Shown piece after piece: positions 32,704 through 43,990 of a stretch of 64,000 nucleotides of DNA. A program made the position numbers and the translations under genes. Source of the stretch: Melitaea cinxia (Eukaryota > Arthropoda > Insecta > Lepidoptera > Nymphalidae). The notes beneath the pieces are model-generated. The model worked only from the letters and a program-made list of their open reading frames with translations. It searched no databases and had not been told where the DNA came from. The stretch covers positions 17,691,210 through 17,755,209 of the forward strand of contig NC_059398.1 of NCBI RefSeq assembly GCF_905220565.1, read 5' to 3'. Positions within the stretch are counted from its first letter, which is position 1; the number at the start of each line of letters is the position of its first letter.

Positions 32704-33328
32704 TACAATTGGGTCGGCAAACAAACGTACGGCCCACCCGACAGTAAGTGAAGTCCGTAGTTTATAGACGCCTACAACACTAGAAGCATCGCAAGGGAGT
32801 TTGCCGAACCTACCCCCAAGGGGAGATGTCCCCAGGAGCTCTGGTCATTTACTTACCATGGGAAAACAACACTGCTGGAAAGCAGTATTACAAACGTATG
32901 ATCTTCTCTAAGATGGAGTTACTTTCCCAGTCGGGCTGTTCCAGATTTTGAGCAGGATATTTCCTGCTGTACATACATACATTACAGCCTATACAGTCCA
33001 CTGCTGGACATAGGCCTCCACAAGTTTACGCCAAAAATAACGTGAACTCATGTGTTTTGCCATAGTCACCACGCTGGGCAGGCGGGTTGGTGACCGCAGT
33101 ACTGGCTTTGTCACACCGAAGACGCTGCTGCCCGTCTTCGGCCTGTCTATTTCAAAGCCAGCAGTTGGATGGTTATCCCGCCATCGGTCGGCTTGTTAAG
33201 TTCCAAGGTGGTTGTGGAACCTTGTTATCCCTTAGTCGCCTCTTACGACACCCACGGGAAGAGAAGGGGTGGCTAAATTCTTTCCTGCCTCCTCCAATTT
33301 CCTGCTGTGCCCTACCTCAGTTACAGTT
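32704..33328 (-). mobile_element. Retroposon family C (copy 7) split by family B
   Basis: The 3' part 32704-32970 and the remaining gccctacctcag end at 33309-33328 are separated by a family B insertion. The repeated atttcctgctgt marks both edges. Confidence 0.8.
32971..33296 (-). mobile_element. SINE-like family B inserted in family C (copy 4)
   Basis: It is a near-complete copy, from acatacattacagcctata-like tail to cacgggaagagaaggggtgg, flanked by an exact 12-bp direct repeat, atttcctgctgt (32959-32970 and 33297-33308). Confidence 0.85.
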
Positions 33329-33574
33329 AAGTTGTAGTTTTTCACCAAAGACAGCAAGTAATATGGATCATAACCTTAGAGCCTGTAACAAACACTCTAA
33401 TTACAAGCCTACATGCCAGTAAATGCATGTAATATCTACGTCTCAAGGCGCATGTCGGTACAATTAATGCTTGCACGCAATGTGATGGCGTGCCTGTAGT
33501 GACATATTGATTTCACAATTACTTTGGGCTCCATTTGTGTATCTATAACAGCCTATAAATAATAACATGGTGTT

Positions 33575-33576
<2 letters not shown>

Positions 33577-33608
<32 letters not shown>
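33577..33608. repeat. (AT)n microsatellite
   Basis: About 15 AT units. Confidence 0.9.
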
Positions 33609-33609
<1 letters not shown>

Positions 33610-33687
33610 CTAAATTTTCCTCAAAATGTGTACCTTATCAAACTATGTCTTGAGTTCTACTTTTTTTGAAGTTTGTTTGAACGTTTT

Positions 33688-33967
33688 TTAACCTACTTCC
33701 AAAAAAGGAGGAGGTAATCAATTCGATTGTATTTTTTTATATATACCTCAGACCTTTTGACTGGCTGTACCGATTTTAGTGATTTGTGTTTTAATCGATT
33801 CTTGTTTTGGGACCACCATTTAAATTTGATTGAGACCTGATGACTACTTTTTAACTAATCCTTAATAACGCGTATTTACTTTACTATTTTTTCGTCTAAT
33901 TGTGTTACTTATAATTACTTGTCGATGTAATTGCAAGTCGGTTTTTTTCGTTTGCGAGCAAACACAT
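33688..33967 (-). mobile_element. Family M, internally shortened copy 6
   Basis: Ends ttaacctacttccaaaaaag and gcaagtcggtttttttcgtt are both present but the element is about 280 bp instead of about 440 bp. It is the same subfamily as 31275 (ccgattttagtgatttgtg). Confidence 0.7.
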
Positions 33968-34106
33968 TTATTAAAGAAATTAATCCGTAATAACGGACTT
34001 ATTTTCTATTTGTAAGCTAACCTAAACCTGATTTGAACTTGTGACATTAGCAAGACATTAGTTCATATATGAATAAATAAACGGGGGTCCAGAAATACAC
34101 AGAATA

Positions 34107-34440
34107 CACAAGCACAAGTATGGCCAATACAAATGAATGTCATCTTTCGATTCGATTCTATTCATCCTGTGACATCCATCTGAAGGATTATTATATCTTA
34201 TTCCACCACGCTTCATTGCAGGATTGCGGATACATTCCCTACTATGAGTAACGATCGCTATAGAACCACATGGACAAACATCTAAACTGGAAAGAAATAT
34301 TTGTACCTACAATTACAGATATCCATGCCGAGCGACCACCACCGCCGGTGTTTAGGTGCCTACAGCACCACTAGACCAGGCGGAATGTCACGTGTGGGGA
34401 TGGAACCCGCGACCGCCAGCTCAACAACCACAAGCCAGAA
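34107..34440 (-). mobile_element. SINE family A, rearranged copy 7
   Basis: Pieces of the inverted element are out of order: gtatggccaatacaaatgaa (34117), then the tail-side accacgcttcattgcagg and gagtaacgatcgctat (34205-34262), then the head with an inverted B box ggggatggaacccgcgac (about 34396). The cause could be deletion plus a second insertion. Confidence 0.5.
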
Positions 34441-35654
34441 TTGGCACTGTTGCCATCGTCAAAAAAAATATTGCAGTGTGATTTCAGTAAAATTATGTCA
34501 CATAATTTTTTTAGCAACTAAAGTACATGGATAACTTTATACACATATATTAAGCTAAATCCAGTTGTTATGACTGAAAACTGCAATTACTCACAGCCAG
34601 CTCGCATAACTTTCTGAAGGATTATGCACATAATGTGGACATATCTTGTTCCAGCATAGATTCGCTAACTTTCATTTCGCTAACAACTCCCAGAAATCCC
34701 GTTAAATTTGACTCCGACTGGACCAGAATAAACAAACACTAGTTTAATTGTGTGACTTCGCTGGAAATGTTACGTTTGTTTACGAGAGCGGAGTTAGTCA
34801 TATTGCTGAATTGTAGTCTTGCATTGTGTGATGGTCCTAAGCGGAATGCTTACTTGCATATATTATACATTTTTAACTACTTTAATAAAATGATGAGGTT
34901 CTTAATTCAATTGTAAGTTACATGTGTTTATTACATCATAACTCTTTACTGGTTGGATCGCATTTGATGATTCTTTTTTGCAAAGAACTGTTGATATGTA
35001 TTGGCGTTTTCTTTTCTATTGCTTCTTTATGTATTCTCCGTCTTTTTTTTCTTTTTTTTATTAATAATGCATCTGTTCACTTTTGTCATTTGTAAACAGT
35101 GATTGGCCAATAAACAAGTTTTCTTACTTTCTTTCTTTCTATATTAAAGAAAAAACTGCAAAGTAATTAATTTGTTCTAATTTCCATCATTTTTCAGAAA
35201 CACCTTCGTTTAACTAGTAAATGTCTTGCCGATTCATCTTTACAAAATTAACATCCCGAATCGACAGTAACTCCATATTTATTATAATTCATTTATTAAA
35301 ACAAAAAACTAAAATACATTACAGCTCGTCTTTAAATTTAAGCTTAAAGAGAAATTACTGCAAAACGTTGGCCTACTTGGCACATCTATAGAATTTCTTT
35401 TCATTCGTTCTTCTGTCACTCACTACACACAGCATGCTCAGAACGGGTCAGCGTCTGAAGGAAATGTTAAAAATGGACATCCGCCATTTTTAATTTAAAA
35501 CTGGCGTATCGAAGTCTCTAAGAGCTGTTTGTAACTAGGAAAATTCTTTTAGGATGTTATATTAAATGCAGAGATTCAGAAATTGTTTCATTAATCGCCA
35601 AATATGTTTTCTAAGAGTTAAACTTGAAAGCGAAGACCAATGTGATTAATTTTG
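34441..35654. other. Long unassigned stretch, possible LINE 3' scrap
   Basis: Nothing coding. Positions 35040-35150 (gcatctgttcacttttgtc to ggccaataaac then (TTTC)n) have the form of a LINE 3' end. The rest does not match other repeats in the window. Confidence 0.3.
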
Positions 35655-35890
35655 AAGTAAGACTTCTTTACGCACGCTTGTCTTGGGGAGTAAGCTGGTG
35701 AACGCGTGACGAGATTGTTACGAAATGTGTAATCGGGCGAGGCGAACTGAGCAAGAGAGAAGTGCGAGTACATACTGTCTTTCTCTCTTTCTATTATAGC
35801 TAGTTACGTTTCGTATATCTAAGACACAATGCAGGCCTATTGTGCAGAAGTTTTACTTCAGTCGTGTGGTCTAAAGCACGCCCTTTTTTT
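35655..35890 (+). mobile_element. Family G MITE-like element, copy 3 (longest)
   Basis: It runs from gaagtaagacttctttacgc to cttcagtcgtgtggtctaaa; the two ends are partly inverted (aagtaagacttc / gaagttttacttc). It includes aatcgggcgaggcgaactga, the inverse of the copies at 15885 and 22487. Confidence 0.6.
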
Positions 35891-35899
35891 ACTATGAAG

Positions 35900-36120
35900 T
35901 TTATTTATTATTTTTGTTGATTTTTTTAAATTACATCGAAATACAAACACAAACACAAAATATACAAAACAAGATGAACTTTGGCAATCTTATCGCTTAA
36001 AGAACGATTTCATCCACATAACCTCTGGACATAAATCATAATACCGTAGCAGAACTTATAAGTACCTACACTATATTAAAATGGAAAATAATAATAATAA
36101 TAACGTAAAACATATTTAGT
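35900..36120 (-). mobile_element. LINE 3' UTR, relative of the 36986 element
   Basis: caatcttatcgcttaaagaa then cgatttcatccacataacct aligns with cgatcttatcgctgaagagc at 37060. Only the non-coding end remains, with an (AAT)n run at 36083-36100. Confidence 0.5.
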
Positions 36121-36627
36121 ACATATTCGACAGTTTTTATTACTATGCAAAAACAAAATAACAAATTAGAAAAATTGTGCAGGAAATTGAAAATAAAAAT
36201 ATATAAATAAATTTAAAATTTTCTGAATCAAATTAATAAAATAATAATACAGATTAAATATACTTCAGGACGAAATAATCTATCGACGCCATAGACAGAC
36301 CAAAAATTAAATTAATAAAATAAGACCATAAAATATGTTTCTAATTAACTAAATTCGCTAAGAGTTAGTAATAGTTTAGTCTGTCTATCTAGTAGTTCAC
36401 AGAACATTTATCAAGTTGGTACCGAATCAAACAGATATATGTGTATCTATAATCTGCTTCAATTCGAGTACATACATAGTTATATTGATTAGGAACTCTG
36501 CTAAGTTGTCAATCGATAGTCTGTAGTCTAGGAGTCTTTGACCGTAAATATTCTAATCTTTGTAAGAATATAGATAACATATATATTATAATAAGACTTA
36601 TATTGCCTTGAAGCATTTTTAGTCATG
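36121..36627. other. Unassigned AT-rich stretch
   Basis: No signal recognised. Confidence 0.3.
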
Positions 36628-36740
36628 CTCACCACAGGAAGACTATACTTCTTAAATATTTAGCTGTGATCTTCTGCAAGGCTGAGGTATTCCCCAGTCG
36701 GGCTTCTCCAGATTTTGAGCAGGATATGTCCTGCTGTGTC
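36628..36740 (-). mobile_element. Retroposon family C, 5' part only (copy 8)
   Basis: ctcaccacaggaagactata, tagctgtgatcttctgcaag and ttgagcaggatatgtcctgc; the poly(A) side is missing. Confidence 0.65.
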
Positions 36741-36767
36741 ATATTTCAATATTCAATTTTTTCGAAG

Positions 36768-36950
36768 TTATACTACTTTTAGCGTTTTAGGGAAAAAATG
36801 AGAGTAAATTTTTACGATGCGCGCACACACCATCACGAAAAACCGACACCCTGAAGTTAGCTAGTCAACGAAGAAGAAGTTAGCAATGCGAAGTTAGCTA
36901 GTCAATGAAGTATAACTTCTTACGTGCGTACATAAGTACACACACAGATT
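36768..36950 (+). mobile_element. Family F MITE-like element, copy 2
   Basis: It runs from aagttatactacttttagcg to agtataacttcttacgtgcg. The phrase gaagttagctagtcaa occurs twice inside it. Confidence 0.65.
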
Positions 36951-36985
36951 TGTATATATATATGCCAAAACTTTTCATAATTAAT

Positions 36986-38275
36986 AATAATAATAATAAT
37001 ATACTTTATTGTACACCAAAATATAAACAAACAGTAGTAATTACAACAAAAAGATGTACAAAGGCGATCTTATCGCTGAAGAGCGATTTCTTCCAGATAA
37101 CCTTTGGGCACAGGACATGATATAGTAGTGACGGATAGGAAGTGTACAATATCCATAAGGATGAATAGAAAAAAAAAATAGTGTATAATAGATTCCTTAA
37201 TTCATAGACATACACATACAAGTACAAATATCCATACATAAATAATCAAAATAGTATTAATATACGTGTATAATTGTAAAATATATATTGATAATATAAA
37301 ATATGCATGTTAAAATTCTGAATATTATTGTATGTTACGCGACATATAGTACTTCTTTAGACGTTGCTTAAAACAGGCTGGAGTAGAAGCACGTCTTATT
37401 GAAAGCGGAAGAGAATTCCAAAGGCGGACAGCTTTAGCAGTGAAGGAATTAGAATAGAAGGAGGATTTATGGGAAGGAACTTTTAGAAGTAAATTGGAAT
37501 CAGATCTAAGGGAACGTTCATGGGAATTGCAAAGATACGTGAACCGTTCTTTAAGATATTGAGGGGCATCAGGATTGAAAAGTACACAGTAAAGTAGGGA
37601 AAGTACATGAGTATTCCTGCGAAAACGAATCGGGAGCCACTTGAGTTTCTTACGGAAATCGGAGACGTGGTCGTATTTGCGAAGGCCAAATACGAACCTT
37701 ATACAAAGATTCTGGAGTCGCTCAAGCTTATTCAGTTGCTCCTCTGTAAGATCTAAGAAGCATGCATCTGCATAGTCAAGAATCGGCAAAAGGAGTGATT
37801 GGGCTAGTGCAATTTTAGTAGGCAAAGGAAGAAAGAACTGAAGACGACGAAGTGACCCGACGGCTGCAAATATCTTTCTACTAAGTTCAGTTAATTGAGG
37901 TGACCAGGAGAGAAACTGATCTAGCGTTACTCCCAAATTCTTAACATTCTTGCTGTAGTTCAGAGTTGTATTGTTAAATACTAAAGGTGGTATAAGTGAC
38001 CAGTCTATACAACTCATCAGCTTTGGACTACCCACGATAATGACCTGGGACTTTGAAGGATTGACTTTTAACCCGAACGAGTTGCTCCATTTATAAATGT
38101 TATTTAAGTCATTATTGAGTTGATTGATACCTGAGGGTAAGTCAGCCAACTTAGAATGGGTATAAATTTGAAGATCGTCCGCATACAGGTGGTAGAGAGA
38201 AGAAATGTTTTTGCTGATTGAATTAATAAATAAAGAAAATAAGAGAGGAGACAACACGCCACCTTGCGGTACGGC
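36986..38275 (-). mobile_element. 5'-truncated LINE with a 10-bp target duplication
   Basis: An exact cataattaat lies on both sides (36976-36985 and 38276-38285). The element ends in an (ATT)n tail at its 3' side and is cut at its 5' side inside the reverse transcriptase. The 3' UTR is 36986-37324. Confidence 0.85.
37325..38275 (-). pseudogene. Reverse transcriptase C-terminal half of the truncated LINE
   Basis: The frame is open for about 316 residues and begins inside the polymerase at VPQGGVLSPLLFSLFINSIS, followed by YADD (about residues 32-35) and the thumb/C-terminal part (RLQNLCIRFVFGLRKYDHVS, then WLPIRFRRNTHVLSLL and a terminal ..FKQRLKKYYMSRNIQ). The endonuclease and the first polymerase boxes are missing because the copy is truncated at insertion; the ATG at 38278 comes from flanking DNA joined to the element. 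The unbroken frame suggests a fairly recent insertion. It resembles CR1/Jockey-group LINEs. Confidence 0.8.
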
Positions 38276-38604
38276 CATAATTAATCATTAAAACATTGAG
38301 TTCTAATAACGTTTCACAAATAAACCCCTCTGTGAATTTGTAAAACCAAAAACAAACTTTAATGTGTTTAAAAATTAACAGACGTTTTAAATCAAAGCTA
38401 ATTATGTAGTTTAAAACAAAGTTCATGTAATATTTAACACAGATAATTAATAAACATTTACTAAAACTAATTTTATTGTTAAATTTCCAGTGTCTAGTTA
38501 CTAAGAGTTATTTATCTATATTTTAATCGTTACAAAAATAAAAATTTAAATTGATTACATTGGAACGAAGGTATGTTACTTATGGGGCGTTGCGGACCCC
38601 TCCG

Positions 38605-38776
38605 ACAGAGATGAACCCACAGAATCCAGATGCTCGACAATGCGAGCAGCCACAACGCGTTCTTAATAGCTTTCCCACCTCGTCGAGCAGCAAGATAGTC
38701 CAATATGCTGAAGGACTATGCTCAGGACGTCCCTCGGATCGGTCCTTACGGATAAAAACGAGCTTTCCGTCGTGAC
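38605..38776 (-). pseudogene. R1-like LINE reverse transcriptase scrap
   Basis: The minus strand reads GKLVFIRKDRSEGRPEHSPS and AYWTILLLDEVGKLL, then, after a one-base shift, VVAARIVEHLDSVGSSLSEG. This matches the first reverse-transcriptase blocks of R1-clade LINEs from memory of that family. About 170 bp with one frameshift; no flanking parts. Confidence 0.65.
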
Positions 38777-39365
38777 AAGAACCATTTTTCGATTGAAAAA
38801 AAAAATAATTGTCAAAATTGACACCTAGTAAGCACCCCAGAAAGTAAAAATTACGAGGTAATACACAAAAAACATCTTGATAAAAATCCTTTTTTTAAGT
38901 AAATTAAGGATCACTACACTATTTAATTATCAAAATTATCAAGATCATTATCTATCAATAGAGCGGAATAACATCAGCAGACAGACCATGGCGAAGGAAT
39001 AGCACAACACGGCCGTGCACGTACAATATTTACGTACGTGCTGTTATGTTGTATTGCACACGCCGAGATGACGAACGGTCCAAACATACGAACGCCACGT
39101 CCGGGCTGTTGGTAATAGATGATCTTGAGACAGCGCTATTACCAGCCATATTTTGTTCAGTTTTCGGGTCCTAGTAAAAATGGGTGTTGCATGCCATTTG
39201 AACTTTGATTTTTGATTCGGTTGACAGTTGAAGTTTTTACATATAATCGAAGTGACGTAGTAAAGTAAATCTTAATATGATAATTAATTTTTTATTAAAT
39301 TATTGTTTTTTTATAAAAATACTAACGGTGTTCATTATAAGTTTAGTGAATAGATAATTATATAC
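38777..39365. other. Unassigned stretch with a GCACGTAC stem-loop
   Basis: Positions 39017-39024 and 39034-39041 are inverted 8-mers (gcacgtac / gtacgtgc) around a 9-nt loop. The 38960-39180 part is less AT-rich but has no coding frame I trust. Confidence 0.35.
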
Positions 39366-39680
39366 ATCATTACAGCCTATACAGTCCACTGCTGGACATA
39401 GGCCTCCACAAGTTTACGTCAAAAATAACGTGAACTCATGTGTTTTGCCCATAGTCACCACGCTGGGCAGGCGGGTTGGTGACTCGGCTGGCTTTGTCGC
39501 ACCGAAGACGCTGCTGCCCGTCATCGGCCTGTGTATTTCAAAGCCAGCAGTTCGATGGTTATCCCGCCACCGGTCGGCTTTTTAAGTTCCAAGGTGGTAG
39601 GGGAACTGTGTTATACCTTAGTCGCCTCTTACGACACCCACGGGAAGAGAGGGGGTGGCTGTATACTTTAGTACCGTAGC
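39366..39680 (-). mobile_element. SINE-like family B, complete copy 5
   Basis: It runs from cattacagcctatacagtcc to tagtaccgtagccacac, with all family landmarks. The (ATC)n tail is reduced to one or two units. Confidence 0.8.
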
Positions 39681-39687
39681 CACACAG

Positions 39688-39960
39688 TACAGAAGAATCG
39701 TTGTGATTTGAAACTCAATGAAACGAAAATGCGTAACGATAAAGAAACATAAATATATAGGAGTAAATCGGCGAGAGAATGAGATAGAATACATTACACA
39801 GTATTTTATATTATCTGTGCTAAAATATCTCGTAGGCCGTTTTTCAGAAATTTCACTTCAGCCGTGTGTGAATTGGATACACACGCTTTTTTTATCATAT
39901 AAGGAGCTTATGACAACTATATTGTCGGATTTAATTCAATTCACATCTTTCTGAAAGCAA
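39688..39960 (+). mobile_element. Family H MITE-like element, copy 3
   Basis: It starts agaatcgttgtgatttgaaa directly after a family B copy and ends in the ttcacttcagccgtgtgtga end, which is itself duplicated. Confidence 0.6.
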
Positions 39961-40113
39961 ACAGTATATTTTATGCCGTTTTTCAGAAATTTCACTTCAG
40001 CCGTGTGTGAATTGGATACACACGCTTTTTTTATCATATAAGGAGCTTATGACAACTATATTGTCGGATTTAATTCAATTCAGATCTTTCTGAAAACAAG
40101 CAGCATATTTTAG
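39836..40113. repeat. 139-bp tandem duplication of the family H end
   Basis: Units 39836-39974 and 39975-40113 are nearly identical (starts gccgtttttcagaaatttca), differing at a handful of bases near the end. No repeat-specific boundary is seen, so this looks like a recent local duplication. Confidence 0.9.
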
Positions 40114-40552
40114 ACGTGATAAGGTCTTACAAATCGATGAACACCGGCTGCACGCACGAAAAAGTGTCACGTTCCGCCTGAGCCTGAGCGTGCAAGCGAG
40201 AGCGCGGAACAAGCAATAGAGAGGCACGATCAGCCCAAACATTGGCTTGTGACACATTAATCTCCCTTCTCGCGTGACGTCAGAGTTAGCATTTCAATAC
40301 TTAGGCTACTGGAGGAGTATGCAATTTTTCATTAATGTTTCTTTATGACGTTATCACGTTAAACTATCGTCCGTAAGCCGACTTTACAGATAGCTATTTT
40401 TTTTTTTTTTTTGTAAAACAAGGTTTTAAGTATTATTCTTTAACATCTAGTAACGAAAAGTTATTTGTCCATGTTAATACTCGTATATAATAATATAAGC
40501 CTTTATTGAGACACAGTTAACAATAAATAAGTATGAATTATGTTGTGTTCTT
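40114..40552. other. Unassigned stretch
   Basis: The 40150-40260 part is GC-richer (gcctgagcgtgcaagcgaga) but has no recognised element or gene. Confidence 0.3.
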
Positions 40553-40830
40553 AACTGAGGTAGGGCATAGCAGAAATTCCTGCTCAAGAGATGGAGCAGC
40601 TGGACTGGGGTAGTTTCTAAACCTAACAGAAGATCACAGCTAAATAATGCTGTTTTCAAGCAGTGTTGTGTTCCTGTTGGTGGGTAAGGTGACCAGTTCT
40701 CCTGGGGGGATTTGGGGATAGGGTTGGCAACGCGTTTGCGATGCTTCTGGTTGCAGACGTCTATAAGCTACGATAATCGCTTACCATCAAGTAAGCCGTA
40801 CGCTTGTTTGCCGACCTAGTTATATAAAAA
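40553..40830 (+). mobile_element. Retroposon family C, full-length copy 9
   Basis: It runs from aactgaggtagggcatagca to gccgacctagttatataaaa. The family frame is interrupted by an extra base near the ggggatagggttgg segment. Confidence 0.75.
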
Positions 40831-41007
40831 ATATATAATATTATGAAATTTCGGAATAAAATAAATAAGGTTAACAATAATGTTTTAATTAATCTATCGA
40901 CTCTGCCAAGTTTGTAACATCAACAATACGGTCTTAATTGATAATAAATCTTAATTAATTAAATATAAACTTAATATTTATATTGAAGAATCAAAATATA
41001 ATAACAA

Positions 41008-41165
41008 CTAGCTGTGTTAATTTGAGGAAAAATGGCCTTTCAAGGCTGGGTCAACAAAAAAAGCCTTTCACGGTAAATAGGCTATCCAACACAAAAAGAA
41101 CTTTTAAAATTCGAACCAGTAGCTCCTGAGATTAGCGCGTTTAAACAAAAAAAAAAAAAAAAAAA
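41008..41165 (-). mobile_element. Helitron-like family D, third subfamily
   Basis: aactagctgtgttaatttga, taaataggctatccaacac and ctcctgagattagcgcgttt match 19588 and 61300; it ends in a poly(A) run. Confidence 0.45.
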
Positions 41166-41472
41166 CACAAAAGCAGAATAGATTTTCTCTCTAAAATTGT
41201 CGTGTTTCATAGAACACGTTTAGTTATTTCATATTTATCTGCGCGGTAAACAAGATTTTTCTCGCGTATATCCCGGTGTCATGGGAATTTCGGAATAAAA
41301 AATAGCCTATATTGGTCCACAATCTCCTCTACCATCTTGTGAAACTCACATAAAAATCGGTTCAGCTTTTCCGAAGATTAGCCCGAAAAGAAACAGAAAG
41401 CCAAACAAACCAAAACAAACAAAAAATCTTAAATTTTTTTTGTTTGTTTTAGTATCATATAAATAACTACAT

Positions 41473-41635
41473 GCACTTGACAAGACACACGTCGTCTGTT
41501 CATACGTTAAGCAACCTAATGCTTGTGTTGTAGACAAAAGCAAACTGATAAGTAACATTTTTTTTTTTTTGATAAATATACATATAAATAATATTTATAT
41601 AAATAAAAATATTACACCCAGACTACATAGCTCTA
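41473..41635 (-). mobile_element. SINE family N, head lost (copy 4)
   Basis: acacgtcgtctgttcatacg, aatgcttgtgttgtagac and aaatattacacccagact; the promoter part is absent. Confidence 0.55.
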
Positions 41636-41649
41636 TATGTTATAACTAT

Positions 41650-41875
41650 ATATTAACTAGCTGACCTGGCAAACTTCGTATCGCCTTATTTTTTTCTTAA
41701 ATATAATAATTACATATATCAAAACAAAATATACCCTATCTTTCAAGTTGGATCAAACTGCACACGGTGTGCAAATTTGATTAAAATCGGTTAAGTAGTT
41801 TAAGAGTTCATCGCGGACAAACATTGTGACACGAGATTTATATATATTAAGATATATGTCAACAATTTAAGTATT
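41650..41875 (-). mobile_element. Family Dp element ('ctagctgacc' group)
   Basis: It starts taactagctgacctggcaaa and ends gacacgagatttatatatat. It is the uninterrupted relative of the elements at 11224 and 60820. Confidence 0.5.
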
Positions 41876-42349
41876 ATTAAGCACACGATTAAAAGACAAC
41901 ACACGAGGGATAAGCAATATTCATACAATCATAACGTAATCAAACTATCGACTAGTCTGGTAATACGCTAACAGTTGTAAGGCTCCCTCGAGAGCTTTTA
42001 GAGCTAAGACGAGCATAAAGCCTTAATCAATTTCGATACATTCGCTCTGCATTTCTCTTGACTTATACCTTAGACTGTACCGAGACAGCAAATACGTTAT
42101 TTGAGATTATAGATTGATGACAAAGCATTTTTTTTTCCTATATTTGTTATCTCCCACAGTAAGGTATAGACTGTTTATATTATTCTACTATTTATATGTA
42201 TATTTTTTTTTAATTATCGTATAATAATTATATGTCGACAAGCATTAATTCCGCCGATAAACTGTAACGCAGTTTGGCGGCTTAGAAAATTGTACAGTAT
42301 TTGATCAAATAAAGATTTTATTATTCATTATTTATTTTTATATAGTACT
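41876..42349. other. Unassigned; ends in a LINE-like 3' end
   Basis: Positions 42140-42340 end gatcaaataaagattttatt then attattt, in the form of a LINE 3' UTR on plus. The rest (41880-42130) is unassigned. Confidence 0.3.
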
Positions 42350-42530
42350 AGCTTTTACCCACGGCTTCGCTTGTAATGATTTTTTAAAAATAAAAAGTAT
42401 CCTATGTTACTTCTAGTACCTCCAAGCATATGTGTACAAAGTTACATGATGATCGGTTACGCAGTTTTCGCTTGAAAGTGTAACAAACAAACTTACATTT
42501 ACCTTTATGATATTAGTAGTGATTTATATA
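42350..42530 (-). mobile_element. Helitron-like family D, complete-looking copy
   Basis: It runs from actagcttttacccacggct to gatattagtagtgat, inverted relative to the copy at 18336, with ttgtacacatatgcttgg inside (inverted). Confidence 0.55.
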
Positions 42531-43063
42531 TTTATATCACATACGCAAATATAAATGAAAATTTATTTGAAAAAAAAAATTCAATGTATTTTTGTCATAA
42601 ATAGTGTTGAAGATACTTTTTTCAGTACTTAAATTTTACACATCCAATAATTATTCAACTAAAGAATAAAGAAAAATAAAATTCTTCTGTTTTTCAAATC
42701 TACCAAAAGAATTATTAATCTTCAGACAATTCAATTACCTTTATGAATCTGAATTCAATATAAAAAAACCTATTATACGTTATATCAAAAGAAATTACGA
42801 AATTAATAATTAAACGTTTTTAAAATAATGTATATTTACTCAGGAAGAACACGTTACTATTATCAACAAAGATGTGTTTTATCTGATAACAGGAATTAAT
42901 TTACAAAATAACCTTCAAATCTTTGTACCTTTTTTTAGAACTATTATTTCTCTAGCGCCATCTGTCTAACGTCCCAATTGCTACTATACTACAAGCAATA
43001 AACTAACCTAACTTAGTATAGTAGTGCTATATTAGGGGTAAAAATAAACAACTGTATCTCACT
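42531..43063. other. Unassigned AT-rich stretch
   Basis: No signal recognised. Confidence 0.3.
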
Positions 43064-43372
43064 CGTCGCTTCAGCCTATAATATCCCACTACTGGGCATA
43101 GGCCTCTTTCCCCATGTAGGAGAAGGATCAGAGCGTAATCCACCACGCTGCTCCAATGCGGGTTGGCGGATATATTCTCTACTATGAGTAACGATCGCTA
43201 TCAGTTGTACATGATAACAACCGGGAACGACGGCTTAACGTGTTCTCCGAGGCACGGTGGGGAGACCCACAAGGACTGCACAAACACCCAGACCATGGCA
43301 AACACCTGTATGGCCAATACAAATGTTTGTCACGTGCGGGGATCGAACCCGCAACTGGCAGCGCAACAGGTA
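43064..43372 (-). mobile_element. SINE family A, near-complete (copy 8)
   Basis: It runs from cgcttcagcctataatatcc to the inverted B box ggggatcgaacccgcaactg and head gcagcgcaacaggtac. It is best preserved together with the copy at 12534. Confidence 0.8.
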
Positions 43373-43387
43373 CAAATAACTGTGATA

Positions 43388-43472
43388 TTTTATAAGGTCG
43401 AGGTATTTCCCCAGTCGGGCTGCTCCAGATTGTGGGCAGGATATTGCCTGCTATGCCTTACCTCTGTTATTA
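43388..43472 (-). mobile_element. Retroposon family C, 5' end only (copy 10)
   Basis: taaggtcgaggtatttcccc, agtcgggctgctccagat and ctatgccttacctctg. Confidence 0.65.
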
Positions 43473-43990
43473 CGTCTCCAGAAAGGGACCCAGTTGAGGC
43501 TAGGTAATGTTCTATCCGTTTTGAATAGTTAATGAAATAGTGTAATTACAGCCACAAGGGACACGGGAACGCAGTCATGTTCCAAGCTTGCCAATACATC
43601 GACAACGTATGTGATTAGAATTTCAATATCGATCACCACTGTCACGTATCTTAGATATTATAATTTAAATCGAATTAAAAATTCTGAGAATATCATTAGA
43701 AAAATATATAAAAACCGCGTTATAAAAATCACCATATTTCCATTGGTCACGCTCAACTCAAGAACGACTTTATCGGTTACAATCATCATTTTAAATTTTC
43801 TAATATGAATATAAAGATTTTTAATAAATGGAAAAAAAAACTATTGCACAGAAAACAGAAAACAATTTTGAAAACGGAACGACTTTTTAAACTTCACGCT
43901 TTTAATTGTTCGTAAGACAACATTTTTTATTTGGTATACTAAAACTCATCTTATAAAATACATTATCTACTATACCGCTAGTCTTCATAG
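43473..43990. other. Unassigned stretch
   Basis: No signal recognised apart from AT-rich sequence. Confidence 0.3.

Noticed and set aside
38223..38426. 67-residue minus frame
   Set aside because: Runs across the LINE 5' junction into AT-rich flank; no motif.
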